Origin: F23-B02 sp963625685
GTDB taxonomy: Bacteria; Bacillota; Clostridia; Oscillospirales; Oscillospiraceae
Direction: 5' to 3'
DNA length: 19,443 nucleotides
Assembly (NCBI GenBank): GCA_963625685.1
Contig: CAVFTR010000021.1
Coordinates: 1-19,443 of the forward strand
Below the pieces are notes generated by a model, which was given only the letters and a program-made list of their open reading frames with translations, ran no database searches and was not told where the DNA came from. This document shows, in pieces, positions 1 to 7,376 of the stretch. The first letter of the stretch is position 1. Every line of letters starts with the position of its first letter. The position numbers and the translations under genes were made by a program.

Positions 1-1475
1 TTCGGGTCGAGCTCGCCGACGATCTCGCCCTCGTACATGACGAGGATGCGGTCGGGCACGCTCATGACCTCCTCGAGCTCAAGCGATACCAGAAGCACCG
101 CGCGGCCCGAGTCGCGGACCTTTACAAGCTCTTTGTGTATGTTCTCTATAGCGCCGACGTCGAGGCCGCGGGTCGGCTGCACGGCGACGAGGAGCTCCGG
201 CTCCTTGTCGATCTCGCGCGCGACGATGGCCTTCTGCTGGTTGCCGCCGGACATGCTGCGGGCCGTCGTTATCGAGCCCTGGCCCGAGCGGACGTCGTAC
301 TGCTCGATGAGCCTGTCGGAATATTCGCGGATGTTTTTGCGCTTGAGAAAGCCCGCCGGGGAGACGAACTGCGGCTCGAAATAGCGCTGGAGCACCATAT
401 TGTACTCGAGCGAATAGTCCAGCACCAGGCCGTGCTTGTGCCTGTCCTCGGGGATGTGGCTCATGCCGTGGGTGCTGCGGTCGCGTATCGAGGCGCGGCT
501 TATGTCCCTGCCGCAGAGCGTGACCCTGCCGCCTTTGAGCGGCTCAAGTCCGGTAATGCCGTAGACGAGCTCGGTCTGGCCGTTGCCGTCGATACCGGCG
601 ATGCAGACGATCTCGCCCGCGCGGACCTTGAAGGACACGTCCCTGACCGCGTCGTTGTGATGCACTCTCGACGCGACCGTAACGTTCTCAACGTCCAGGA
701 TCACATCGCCGGGCTCGGACTCCTTCTTGTGCACCGCAAAGTCGACGTCGCGGCCGACCATCATTCTCGAGAGCTCCTCCTTGCTGGTGTTTTTTATCTC
801 GACGGTGCCGATATACTTGCCCTTGCGCAGGACCGAGCAGCGGTCGGCGACCTCCATGATCTCGTTGAGCTTATGCGAGATAAACAGGATGCTCTTGCCC
901 TCTCTTGCGAGGTTTTTCATTATCTGCATGAGCTCCTCTATCTCCTGCGGGGTGAGCACCGCCGTGGGCTCGTCGAAAATGAGTATCTCATTTTCGCGGT
1001 AGAGCATTTTGAGGATCTCGGTGCGCTGCTGCATGCCGACGGTGATATCCTCGATAAGCGCATCGGGCTCGACGCTCAGGCCGTAGCGGTCGCTCAGCTC
1101 AAGGATCTTCCTTCGGGCAGTGTCCTTGTTGAGAAAGCCCAGCTTATCTGCCGGCTCGTTGCCGAGGATGATGTTGTCGAGCACCGAGAAGCACTCGACG
1201 AGCTTGAAGTGCTGGTGGACCATGCCTATGCCGAGGCGGTTTGCGTCGTTGGGGTCCTTTATCCTGACCTCCCTGCCGTCCTTTTTGATAACGCCCTCTT
1301 CCGCCTGATACAGGCCGAACAGCACGCTCATCAGGGTGCTCTTGCCCGCGCCGTTTTCACCGAGCAGCGCGTGTATCTCGCCCTTTTTGAGCTGGATGGT
1401 GATATCATCGTTGGCGACTATGCCCGGAAAGCGCTTTGTTATATGCAGCATTTCTATCGCATATGCCTGTTCCAA
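1..1475 (-). CDS. Nucleoside-type ABC transporter ATP-binding protein (two ABC domains), C-terminus cut by window edge
   Basis: This is a tandem-ABC ATPase of the class that works with BMP-family lipoproteins and two permeases in purine nucleoside import; it would hydrolyse ATP on the cytoplasmic face. About 491 residues are visible and the reading frame is still open at base 1, so only the last few tens of residues are missing. The N-terminal domain has Walker A GENGAGKST near residues 34-42, the signature-like TVGMQQR and Walker B LIFDEPTA. The second domain has MSGGNQQK and a degenerate Walker B (VAVQPTRGLD), which is usual for this family. I chose the TTG start because GGGGAG lies 9 nt upstream and the residues before the next in-frame ATG (1451), YAIEM, match the family N-terminus. 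The substrate assignment rests on the adjacent BMP lipoprotein and deoD; sugar-type relatives exist. Permease genes are expected beyond the left edge. Confidence 0.9.
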   Translation of the reverse strand, partial: MEQAYAIEMLHITKRFPGIVANDDITIQLKKGEIHALLGENGAGKSTLMSVLFGLYQAEEGVIKKDGREVRIKDPNDANRLGIGMVHQHFKLVECFSVLDNIILGNEPADKLGFLNKDTARRKILELSDRYGLSVEPDALIEDITVGMQQRTEILKMLYRENEILIFDEPTAVLTPQEIEELMQIMKNLAREGKSILFISHKLNEIMEVADRCSVLRKGKYIGTVEIKNTSKEELSRMMVGRDVDFAVHKKESEPGDVILDVENVTVASRVHHNDAVRDVSFKVRAGEIVCIAGIDGNGQTELVYGITGLEPLKGGRVTLCGRDISRASIRDRSTHGMSHIPEDRHKHGLVLDYSLEYNMVLQRYFEPQFVSPAGFLKRKNIREYSDRLIEQYDVRSGQGSITTARSMSGGNQQKAIVAREIDKEPELLVAVQPTRGLDVGAIENIHKELVKVRDSGRAVLLVSLELEEVMSVPDRILVMYEGEIVGELDP

Positions 1476-1584
1476 AGCCCAAATCTCCCCTTTCCTGTGT
1501 AAAATTCCTTATACTGCGGCTTATTAATAATCAATTATACAATAGCGGGGGAAGCATTGCAATTAAAAATGTCGGAAATGTGAA

Positions 1585-1620
1585 TAAAAAAAGGACAGGC
1601 AATTTTACTTGCCTGTCCTT
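1585..1620 (-). terminator. Intrinsic terminator between the BMP lipoprotein gene and the ABC ATPase gene
   Basis: A perfect 12-bp stem (1591-1602 with 1609-1620) closes a 6-nt loop and is followed on the minus strand by a run of T. It begins about 18 bp after the lipoprotein stop codon. Because the ATPase gene follows in the same direction, it probably works as a leaky terminator that keeps the binding protein in excess over the membrane and ATPase parts. The differential expression is inference. Confidence 0.85.
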
Positions 1621-1638
1621 GGGGTATCAGCGCTTAAA

Positions 1639-2778
1639 TTACAGGATGTTGTCGAAGGTGGTGACGGTAATGCTGGTGGCGGGCATTGCCTCGGTGGAGT
1701 TGTCGACCTTGACGTCGCCCTTGTACATTTTAGCTACGAGCGTCTTGTAGTCGTCCTGAGTGAAGCCGTCGGCCCACTGAGTGTTCTCCATGGGGATCTG
1801 TACGTAGTTGTCCTCGGGGTTCTCGGAAACGAGGCCCAGAGTCTCGATCTTGCCGCCGAAGTCTGCCCACTTGTCGGCAGAGATAGCAGCCAGAACGGTC
1901 TTGACGGTCGGAGCAAGGCCCTTCATCGCGGAGGTAACGGTCATGCCCTCTGCGTAGTCGCCGTCGATGATGCCGGACTGGTCAACGTCAACGCCGATCA
2001 TCTTTGCGCCATCGACCTTTGCCGCTGCTTCAGCTGCGGATGCATAGATGCCGCCGCCGCAGGCAAAGACGACCTCGGTGCCGCCTGTATACCAGGTATC
2101 CATAACAGCGGTGATAGCGGGGTCAGCGTTGAACGCATTGCCGTAAACGTACTTGACGGAGACCTGATCTGCGATGTTCATCTCAACAGCCGCCGCGTTT
2201 ACGCCCTGGACGAAGCCGTAGCCGTAACGGACAACTGCGGGAACTGCCATGCCGCCGAGGAAGCCGAGCTGCTTGTAGCCGAGCTTAACGGCCGCGTAGC
2301 CTGCCATGTAGCCGCAGAGCTCTTCCTGGTAGATTGCGCAGTAAAGGTTTGAAGGAATCTCAAAGTCTTCGCCGAGGTCGCCTGCGCCGACGTCCAGTGC
2401 AACGAACTTAACATCGGTGTAGGTGTTAACGGTCTGCTTGATTGCGTTTGCGAAGGCGTAGCCGGGCATTACGATGACGTTGTAGCCGTCGGCGACTGCC
2501 TTCTCGATCATTGCAACGCGGTCTGCGTCAGCATCGGAAGCGGGCTTGTAGTAGTTGAAGTCGATGCTGTTCTCGGAGCAGTAGGCCTTGCATGCTTCGT
2601 AGGTGGTCTGGTTGAAGGACTGGTCGGTGATATCGCCGTAGTCGGTGATCATTGCGACCTTCATTGCCGTCTCGGTGTCCTTATCCTTTTCGGTATCCTT
2701 GTTCGTGTCGCCGTTTCCGCAGGCGCACAGAGCAAATACCATGCAAAGGGCAAGAAGCAGTGCTAAGAATCTTTTCAT
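1639..2778 (-). CDS. BMP family ABC transporter substrate-binding lipoprotein (nucleoside type)
   Basis: The product is 379 residues and begins with a lipoprotein signal peptide: MKR, a hydrophobic stretch, and a lipobox LCAC with the lipidated Cys at residue 20. An acidic, polar linker (about 22-38) follows, then the BMP/PnrA periplasmic-binding fold starting at MKVAMITDYGDITDQSFN. Family members (TmpC, PnrA, BmpA) bind purine nucleosides at the outer face of the membrane and hand them to an ABC importer. The start is fixed by GGAGG 7 nt upstream and by the signal peptide; an upstream in-frame ATG at 2892 would add 38 residues that resemble nothing and would bury the signal. It lies 146 bp after deoD and before the ABC ATPase, which supports nucleoside as the ligand; the exact ligand is not proved by the sequence. 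Confidence 0.93.
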   Translation of the reverse strand: MKRFLALLLALCMVFALCACGNGDTNKDTEKDKDTETAMKVAMITDYGDITDQSFNQTTYEACKAYCSENSIDFNYYKPASDADADRVAMIEKAVADGYNVIVMPGYAFANAIKQTVNTYTDVKFVALDVGAGDLGEDFEIPSNLYCAIYQEELCGYMAGYAAVKLGYKQLGFLGGMAVPAVVRYGYGFVQGVNAAAVEMNIADQVSVKYVYGNAFNADPAITAVMDTWYTGGTEVVFACGGGIYASAAEAAAKVDGAKMIGVDVDQSGIIDGDYAEGMTVTSAMKGLAPTVKTVLAAISADKWADFGGKIETLGLVSENPEDNYVQIPMENTQWADGFTQDDYKTLVAKMYKGDVKVDNSTEAMPATSITVTTFDNIL

Positions 2779-2848
2779 GTTTTTTCCTCCGTATAATTTT
2801 TGATTTTGCGAACGAAAGTGATATGTACACTTATCGCGTACTATGCAC

Positions 2849-2878
2849 AGTATACCACTGTTGTCTCTGTGAAGGCAA
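2849..2878 (-). promoter_or_regulatory. Sigma-A promoter of the BMP lipoprotein gene
   Basis: On the minus strand TTGCCT (2878-2873) and TATACT (2854-2849) are separated by 18 bp, about 70 bp ahead of the lipoprotein start. It gives the transporter its own promoter after deoD. A loose dyad, GTGATAT near 2818 against ATACCAC near 2853, overlaps the downstream side and might be an operator, but the match is short. Confidence 0.55.
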
Positions 2879-2924
2879 GTATTATTTAGCAATTTGTCTA
2901 AAAGCGGCAGCTTTCGGCAAGAAT

Positions 2925-3653
2925 TTATAAATTATTCATCTTTGCCGCCGTGTCGAGCGCTATCTCCATCATCTGAGTGAAGGACAACTGTCTTTCCTCG
3001 GACGACAGCGCCTCGTCGCGGTAGATGTGGTCGGATATCGTGCAGATGCACAGCGCGCGCTTTCCGGCCCTGGCGGCGTTCATGTAAAGCCCCGCGGCCT
3101 CCATCTCGACGGCCAGAACGCCCATATCGCGCCACTTGTCGTTGCTGTCGCAGCCGGCGGGCGCGTAGAAGTTATCGCCCGAGAGTATGTTTCCGACCTT
3201 GATATCGACGCCGTGCTCCCTTGCCGTCTCGACGGCGGTGCTCAGAAGCGTGTAGTCGGCGATGGGGGCGAAGGTGCCGTTGAGCCCAAACTGGTGGGCG
3301 AAGTTCGAGTCCGTGCACGCGCCCTGAGCGGCGACGATGTCCATGAGCTTCAGCTCGTCGCGCAGCGCTCCTGCCGAGCCGATGCGGATGATGTTGTCGA
3401 CATCGTAGAAGTTGAAAAGCTCCCAGCTGTAGATGCCGATGGCCGGGATGCCCATGCCGCTTGCCATGACGGTCACGGGAACGCCCTTCCAGGTGCCTGT
3501 GTGGCCCTGAACGCCGCGGACATTGTTGACGAGCACGGGGTCTTCAAGGAAGGTCTCTGCTATGAATTTCGCTCTCAGGGGGTCGCCGGGCATGAGGACG
3601 GTCTTTGCGATCTCATCCTTCTTTGCCGCTATGTGCGGAGTGGGTATAGGCAT
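2925..3653 (-). CDS. deoD: Purine-nucleoside phosphorylase, DeoD type
   Basis: The product is 242 residues, about the usual length of hexameric DeoD enzymes (EC 2.4.2.1), which split purine (deoxy)nucleosides with phosphate into base and (deoxy)ribose 1-phosphate in the cytoplasm. Visible marks are MPGDP (21-25) with phosphate-site residues, the MASGMGIPA stretch (63-71), RIGSAG (90-95), the nucleoside-binding VEMEAAGL (182-189) and SDH (207-209), which holds the catalytic Asp. AAGGAGG lies 7 nt before the chosen ATG; a more upstream ATG at 3710 would only add an unrelated 19-residue tail overlapping the promoter. The next gene is the BMP lipoprotein, so an imported purine nucleoside would meet its first salvage enzyme here. 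udk and tdk diverge from the other side. Confidence 0.96.
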   Translation of the reverse strand: MPIPTPHIAAKKDEIAKTVLMPGDPLRAKFIAETFLEDPVLVNNVRGVQGHTGTWKGVPVTVMASGMGIPAIGIYSWELFNFYDVDNIIRIGSAGALRDELKLMDIVAAQGACTDSNFAHQFGLNGTFAPIADYTLLSTAVETAREHGVDIKVGNILSGDNFYAPAGCDSNDKWRDMGVLAVEMEAAGLYMNAARAGKRALCICTISDHIYRDEALSSEERQLSFTQMMEIALDTAAKMNNL

Positions 3654-3692
3654 GGTGTTTCCTCCTTGCGTGTTTTTTAGTGTTGTGACCAA

Positions 3693-3721
3693 ATTATATC
3701 TGCATCCCAAGCCTTAGTCAA
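3693..3721 (-). promoter_or_regulatory. Sigma-A promoter of deoD
   Basis: TTGACT (3721-3716) and a perfect TATAAT (3698-3693) are spaced by 17 bp on the minus strand, 40 bp before the deoD start. This is one of the best promoter matches in the window. Confidence 0.8.
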
Positions 3722-3749
3722 GTTTTCAGTAGCAAATCGTGACACGGTG

Positions 3750-3758
3750 TGGTATTAT
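3750..3758 (+). promoter_or_regulatory. Probable extended -10 promoter of udk-tdk
   Basis: TGG followed by TATTAT (3753-3758) forms an extended -10 element about 42 bp before the udk start. No good -35 is present at the expected distance (TAGCAA), which fits an extended -10 promoter. A small dyad ACACGGTGT (3742-3750) sits directly upstream and is a weak operator candidate. Confidence 0.45.
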
Positions 3759-3799
3759 GTAAGAAAATAAGAAAAACGGCTAACGCACGGGAGAAAGAT

Positions 3800-4426
3800 A
3801 TGAAAGACAGCAGCATCATCGTCATCGGCATCGCCGGCGGCACCGGCAGCGGCAAAACGACGATCACGCGCAAGATCATGCAGCACTTCGGCGGCAACGT
3901 CAGCGTCATCTATCACGACAATTACTACAAGGCCCACCACGGCATGAGCTACGACGAGCGCGCCAAATTAAACTACGACCACCCCGACGCCTTCGACACC
4001 GAGCTTCTCATCTCCGACCTCAGAAAGCTGCGCCGCGGCGAGACGATACACAGCCCGACCTACGACTATACGATACACGACCGCTCCGAAAAGACCGTGA
4101 CGGTCAAGCCCTCGCGCGTCATCATCGTAGAGGGCCTGCTGATATTTCAGAGCCGTGAGCTGTGCGACCTGATGGATATCAAGATCTACGTGGACACGGA
4201 CGCCGACGTGCGCATACTGCGCAGGATCGTGCGCGACGTGCGCGACCGCGGCAGGAGCCTTGAGAGCGTCGTGAATCAGTACCTGTCTACCGTCAAGCCC
4301 ATGCACGAGCAGTTCGTCGAGCCGAGTAAGCGCAAGGCGGATATCATCATCCCCGAGGGCGGACATAATCAGGTCGCGCTGGACATGGTGCTCGAGCGCG
4401 TGCGCGCACATCTTGCGAAAGGCTGA
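3800..4426 (+). CDS. udk: Uridine kinase
   Basis: The product is 208 residues, the normal size for bacterial uridine/cytidine kinase (EC 2.7.1.48), which phosphorylates uridine and cytidine to their monophosphates in pyrimidine salvage. It has a P-loop GGTGSGKT at 13-20, the YHDNYYK substrate-side motif at 38-44, a Walker B-like strand ending VIIVEGLLIF (107-116), and an arginine-rich lid around 141-152. GGGAG lies 6 nt before the ATG. An upstream GTG/ATG-type extension from 3749 would start inside the promoter, so I rejected it. tdk follows after 15 bp, so the two are surely cotranscribed. Confidence 0.95.
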   Translation: MKDSSIIVIGIAGGTGSGKTTITRKIMQHFGGNVSVIYHDNYYKAHHGMSYDERAKLNYDHPDAFDTELLISDLRKLRRGETIHSPTYDYTIHDRSEKTVTVKPSRVIIVEGLLIFQSRELCDLMDIKIYVDTDADVRILRRIVRDVRDRGRSLESVVNQYLSTVKPMHEQFVEPSKRKADIIIPEGGHNQVALDMVLERVRAHLAKG

Positions 4427-4441
4427 GGGCGAAGGAAGGAT

Positions 4442-5026
4442 ATGGCAAAGCTTTATTTCAAATACGGCGCGATGGGCTCGTCGAAATCGGCCCAGGCGCT
4501 CATAACGCAGTTTAACTACGAGGAGCTCGGCATGAGCGTGTGGCTCATAAAGCCGAGCGTCGACACCCGCGACGGCGCGGATATCGTGCGCAGCCGCATA
4601 GGTCTCAGCCGCTCGGCGGAGATAATAACCCCCGAGCAGAGCATCATCGAGGCCTACGCCGGGGCGGGACGGCACGATGTCATCATCGCCGACGAGGCGC
4701 AGTTCTTCACGCCCGAACAGATCGATCAGCTGCGCGAGCTCGTCGACGCGGAAAACCTGCCGGTCCTGTGCTTCGGCCTGCGCACCGACTTTCTGACGCA
4801 CTTTTTCCCCGGCTCGCGCAGGCTCATGGAGCTTGCCGACTCCATCACCGAGATAAAGACCGTCTGCGCCTGCGGCCGCAAGGCCACGGTAAACGCCCGC
4901 ATCGACGCATCGGGGCGCATCATAACGCAGGGCGACCAGGTCTTCCTCGGCGGCAACGACAGCTACGTCGCCATGTGCCACAAATGCTGGATGGACAAAA
5001 TAAAGCGGCAGGATGAACTGAAATGA
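4442..5026 (+). CDS. tdk: Thymidine kinase
   Basis: The product is 194 residues, typical of the type II (zinc-containing) thymidine kinase (EC 2.7.1.21), which makes dTMP from thymidine in salvage. Evidence is the P-loop GAMGSSKS (9-16), IADEAQFF (82-89) carrying the catalytic Glu, and the zinc-binding cysteines C142 and C144 with C179 and C182 around the lasso loop. The start has a repeated AAGGAAGGA purine tract directly before it. It is the second gene of the udk-tdk operon. The stop codon is followed in the same frame by the deacetylase remnant, suggesting that a deletion end lies just after it; the kinase itself looks complete. Confidence 0.96.
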   Translation: MAKLYFKYGAMGSSKSAQALITQFNYEELGMSVWLIKPSVDTRDGADIVRSRIGLSRSAEIITPEQSIIEAYAGAGRHDVIIADEAQFFTPEQIDQLRELVDAENLPVLCFGLRTDFLTHFFPGSRRLMELADSITEIKTVCACGRKATVNARIDASGRIITQGDQVFLGGNDSYVAMCHKCWMDKIKRQDELK

Positions 5027-5500
5027 AGCGCTCGTCTTTCGGGCGGAGAGCCGATAATCCCGCATTTTTCGATGCGGGAGGCTCTTGAGATGAGCAGGAG
5101 AGGGACATTCTCCCTCGAATCTCACTCATGGGACATGCATCAGTCCGAAAGGCTCGAGCCCGGCACGGCGCGCAGCTGCATCCGGCCGCTCGACGGCGAA
5201 ACGGACGAGGCTTTTACCGCCGCGCTGAAGGCCGACTGTGAGCAGCAGCGCCGCTATTTCACGGAAAACGGCTTTCCCGCCCCGGAGGCGCTCGCGTATC
5301 CGCTCGGAGTTTACTCCGAGCTCTCCGAGGAGGTGCTGCACACCGAGTGCGGCATCCTGGCCACCTTCACGACAGACCCCGACGGCACGAACGCCCTTGA
5401 GCGCGGCAGACCCGACAGTCTGTATCTGCTGCACCGCCTGAACATGACCGACGGTGTCACGGCAGCCGCTCTTCTGGAGCATCTGAAAGCCCATACATAG
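5027..5500 (+). pseudogene. 5'-truncated polysaccharide deacetylase (NodB-type) remnant
   Basis: The open frame that starts right after the tdk stop encodes the C-terminal half of a NodB-type deacetylase. Seen are the metal-site motif SHSWDMH and the AYPLGVYSE motif of the next strand, followed by a family-like tail. The N-terminal half with the catalytic TFDDG motif is absent. The first ATG is at 5072, with no ribosome site. ATG 5090 has GGGAGG 8 nt upstream, but both starts lie inside the homologous region: residues encoded before them (GGEPIIPHFS) also look like this family. That argues for a decayed gene, not a short functional one. A full-length enzyme would need about 300 bp more, now occupied by tdk. 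If translated, it would give a 136-142-residue protein lacking the catalytic Asp, so activity is unlikely. Confidence 0.75.
5047..5085 (+). other. Two-part hairpin inside the start of the deacetylase remnant
   Basis: An inner perfect 7-bp stem (5059-5065 with 5072-5078) has a 6-nt loop. It is flanked by a second pairing, AGAGCC (5047-5052) with GGCTCT (5080-5085), separated by an unequal internal loop. There is no T run on either side, so it is not a normal terminator. It may only be chance structure of GC-rich coding DNA. Confidence 0.35.
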
Positions 5501-5527
5501 AAAAAGCTCCCCGATGGGGAGCTTTTT
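5501..5527. terminator. Bidirectional intrinsic terminator between the tdk side and the acnX swivel gene
   Basis: AAAAAGCTCCCC (5501-5512) pairs perfectly with GGGGAGCTTTTT (5516-5527) across a 3-nt loop, giving a T run on both strands. It ends the udk-tdk transcript on the plus strand and the acnX operon on the minus strand, 11 bp from the minus-strand stop codon. Confidence 0.9.
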
Positions 5528-5537
5528 CATTGCGGCT

Positions 5538-5978
5538 TTACTCGACCTCGACGACGCCGTCGGGCTTTACGGTGACCTGCGCGCCGGTCCTGACGTATTC
5601 GAGGAACTCGTCGCCCAGGCTGTCGACAACGGGCATCTTCGCGTCCGTCCACACGTCGCCGAGGATGGCTCCCGAGGCCGCCAGCGGGTCTATCGGCTTT
5701 GAAAACAGCATGCACGCGGCCTGCTTGCCGAGGGCGCAGACCGTGAACAGCACCATGCCGCCGGTCGTCGAGCCTATGGTCATCGGAAGGCACAGGGCCT
5801 TGCCGATCATGGGCTTTTTGTATATCTCGGCGTTATTCTGGTCGCCGCACTTCATCTGCTTGTCGCCGAACATCATGCCCATCTGATACGAGGCGAGCGT
5901 ATTGAAGCCGCCGTGGGACACGAGCGCCTCTGCCGTGCAGGTGCCGGGGACGACTACTCTTCCTTTGAAGGTCTTCAT
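5538..5978 (-). CDS. Aconitase X swivel-domain subunit (DUF126 type)
   Basis: The product is 146 residues and is a stand-alone swivel (small) subunit of aconitase X. The family fold starts FKGRVVVPG, followed by EALVSHGG, and includes LPMTIGSTTGGMV (64-76), whose Ser in GS aligns with the active-site serine of aconitase-type swivel domains, then DPLAASGAILGD (98-109). The start has GGGAGG 7 nt upstream and overlaps the end of the catalytic-subunit gene by 4 nt, so the two are translationally coupled and should form one heteromeric enzyme. Known AcnX enzymes dehydrate cis-3-hydroxy-L-proline (bacteria) or mevalonate 5-phosphate (archaea); nothing nearby selects between these or another hydroxy acid. 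Confidence 0.9.
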   Translation of the reverse strand: MKTFKGRVVVPGTCTAEALVSHGGFNTLASYQMGMMFGDKQMKCGDQNNAEIYKKPMIGKALCLPMTIGSTTGGMVLFTVCALGKQAACMLFSKPIDPLAASGAILGDVWTDAKMPVVDSLGDEFLEYVRTGAQVTVKPDGVVEVE

Positions 5979-7264
5979 CTCTTGCCCTCCCTCTTTGTCG
6001 TGATGATGTGCAGGATATCGTTCTCGCTGTAGTAGCGCGCGCTGGTGTAGGTGCGCAGCTTGTTCGACGAGGTGATGACCGCCTTCTTCTTGCACAGGGG
6101 ATTGTTCATGTACATCAGCGGACAGATGTAGCTGAGGATGATGCCCTGGCGCTTGAGCTGCTTGTAATACGGCGTTTTCTCAAACTCCTTTATAACGGGC
6201 GTCGAGGCCGTGAATACCGTGGGCACGGTGACCTTTTTAAGGCCGTTTTTCTTGAGCTCGACGCCTACGCCGGTCGTCCAGTCGATAAGCTGCCTGAGCG
6301 TCATATGCGGGCAGCCGACAAAGCACAGCTGCGGCTCGGCGTCGGGGTTTTTCCAGATCACCGGGTAGCCCGCCTTGACGCGCTCGAGCTCCGCGTCGTC
6401 GATAACGTAGGTCTGCGCGCCCTCTGCGATGATGCTCCCGCCCTGCTCTACGGCCTCGGGCGTGAGGTTTTCGATGTGATACAGGCCCACGGCTCCGTTT
6501 GAGGCGGTGGCGGCGCCGAAGTCCTTGAGGTAGGTGCAGGCCTCCTCGTCGAGCGCCGTTCCCAGCCATTTGTCGAGTCCCCTGACGTAGGGGACCTCCT
6601 CCATGACCTTCATGCCGATGGCCGAGCCCAGAAGCTGCGCGTCGGGCTTTTCGGAGCACCTGAGCTCCACTATCCAGGTCGCCCTGCGGTTTTCGTCCAG
6701 CAGCAGGCCGAATTCGGGCACGAAGCCCGCTATCGAGCCCATGAGCTCGATCATGCCGGAGTTGCGGTTGCATCTCGCGCCGAGCACGGAGTTTGCGTAC
6801 ACGACCGCCGAGGACTCCGCCCAGGAGAGCACCTCGCCCTTTTGGGGCTTGTTGCCGACCTGGTCGAGGTAGCAGGTGCAGGTGTAGTCGTCGTCGCTCG
6901 TTATGCCGAGCTGGCGCAGCTGCTGCTCGTAGCTTTCCTGATAGGTGTACATGAATTTCTTGAACACGAGGTCCTCGATCAGGCTGCTGGGCACATGCTT
7001 GTCAAGCGGCTTGGGGTCTGCGGTGAACCTCTGGCCGGAGGCGAGCCCGGCGTCGATGATCTCCTGATACAGATCGTACACCGGCTTCATGACCTTCAGG
7101 CCGAAGCTGATGACCGTGTGTCCGTACTCCGAGCTTATCGGCACCATTCGCTCGGCCCCGAAGGTGTCGCCGTACATCACAAGAGTCTTGACGACCTTCG
7201 CCATGGTCTCGCCTTTCGCGCCGTCGAGCATCGCCTGCTGTTCGGGTGTAAGCTTCATATGCAT
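5975..7264 (-). CDS. Aconitase X catalytic subunit (DUF521 type)
   Basis: The product is 429 residues, the usual size of a separate AcnX large subunit. Family marks are MVPISSEYGHTV near the N-terminus, ESSAVVYANSVLGARCNR (150-167), VGCPHMTLRQL (316-326) and a late TSSNKLRTYTSARYY segment. Candidate Fe-S ligands are Cys129 or Cys131, Cys318 in GCPH, and Cys381; this assignment is my inference from the family pattern. The enzyme is expected to be a cytoplasmic hydro-lyase acting with the swivel subunit encoded next. The start at 7264 has AGGA 5 nt upstream; an ATG two codons later (7258) is also possible. The operon has its own TTGACA promoter and follows a MarR-type gene. No proline-racemase-like, reductase or mevalonate gene is seen here, so the substrate is open. 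Confidence 0.9.
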   Translation of the reverse strand: MHMKLTPEQQAMLDGAKGETMAKVVKTLVMYGDTFGAERMVPISSEYGHTVISFGLKVMKPVYDLYQEIIDAGLASGQRFTADPKPLDKHVPSSLIEDLVFKKFMYTYQESYEQQLRQLGITSDDDYTCTCYLDQVGNKPQKGEVLSWAESSAVVYANSVLGARCNRNSGMIELMGSIAGFVPEFGLLLDENRRATWIVELRCSEKPDAQLLGSAIGMKVMEEVPYVRGLDKWLGTALDEEACTYLKDFGAATASNGAVGLYHIENLTPEAVEQGGSIIAEGAQTYVIDDAELERVKAGYPVIWKNPDAEPQLCFVGCPHMTLRQLIDWTTGVGVELKKNGLKKVTVPTVFTASTPVIKEFEKTPYYKQLKRQGIILSYICPLMYMNNPLCKKKAVITSSNKLRTYTSARYYSENDILHIITTKREGKR

Positions 7265-7284
7265 TCACTTCCTCTTCCTTAATC

Positions 7285-7298
7285 GTTATGGTTTTAAC
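7285..7298 (-). promoter_or_regulatory. Candidate operator dyad in the acnX leader
   Basis: GTTA and TAAC arms separated by 6 bp lie about at the predicted transcription start of the acnX operon. A second palindrome, ATTGCAAT (7323-7330), lies just inside the -35 box. Either could bind the neighbouring MarR-type protein. The arms are short, so this is tentative. Confidence 0.25.
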
Positions 7299-7306
7299 AT
7301 GACTAT

Positions 7307-7335
7307 ATTTTATACTCCGTGTATTGCAATGTCAA
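7307..7335 (-). promoter_or_regulatory. Sigma-A promoter of the acnX operon
   Basis: A perfect TTGACA (7335-7330) and TAAAAT (7312-7307) are spaced by 17 bp on the minus strand, about 43 bp before the acnX start. It lies downstream of the marR terminator, so acnX is transcribed separately. Confidence 0.75.
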
Positions 7336-7340
7336 CCGTA

Positions 7341-7370
7341 ATAAAAAGAGAGAGCGCAGGCTCTCCCTTT
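7341..7370 (-). terminator. Intrinsic terminator after the marR-type gene
   Basis: A 10-bp stem with one G-U pair encloses CCTGCG and ends in TCTTTTTATT on the minus strand. It starts within 10 bp of the marR stop codon and separates this gene from acnX. Confidence 0.8.
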
Positions 7371-7376
7371 CATACA

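Noticed and set aside
200..700. Degenerate Walker B in the second ABC domain as a sign of decay
   Set aside because: The VAVQPTRGLD form is usual in this tandem ATPase family, and the frame is intact.
135..1502. Long plus-strand open frame opposite the ABC ATPase gene
   Set aside because: It is antisense to a clear two-domain ATPase, and its translation (Val/Ala/Leu/Asp/His-rich) is the usual mirror of GC-rich coding DNA.
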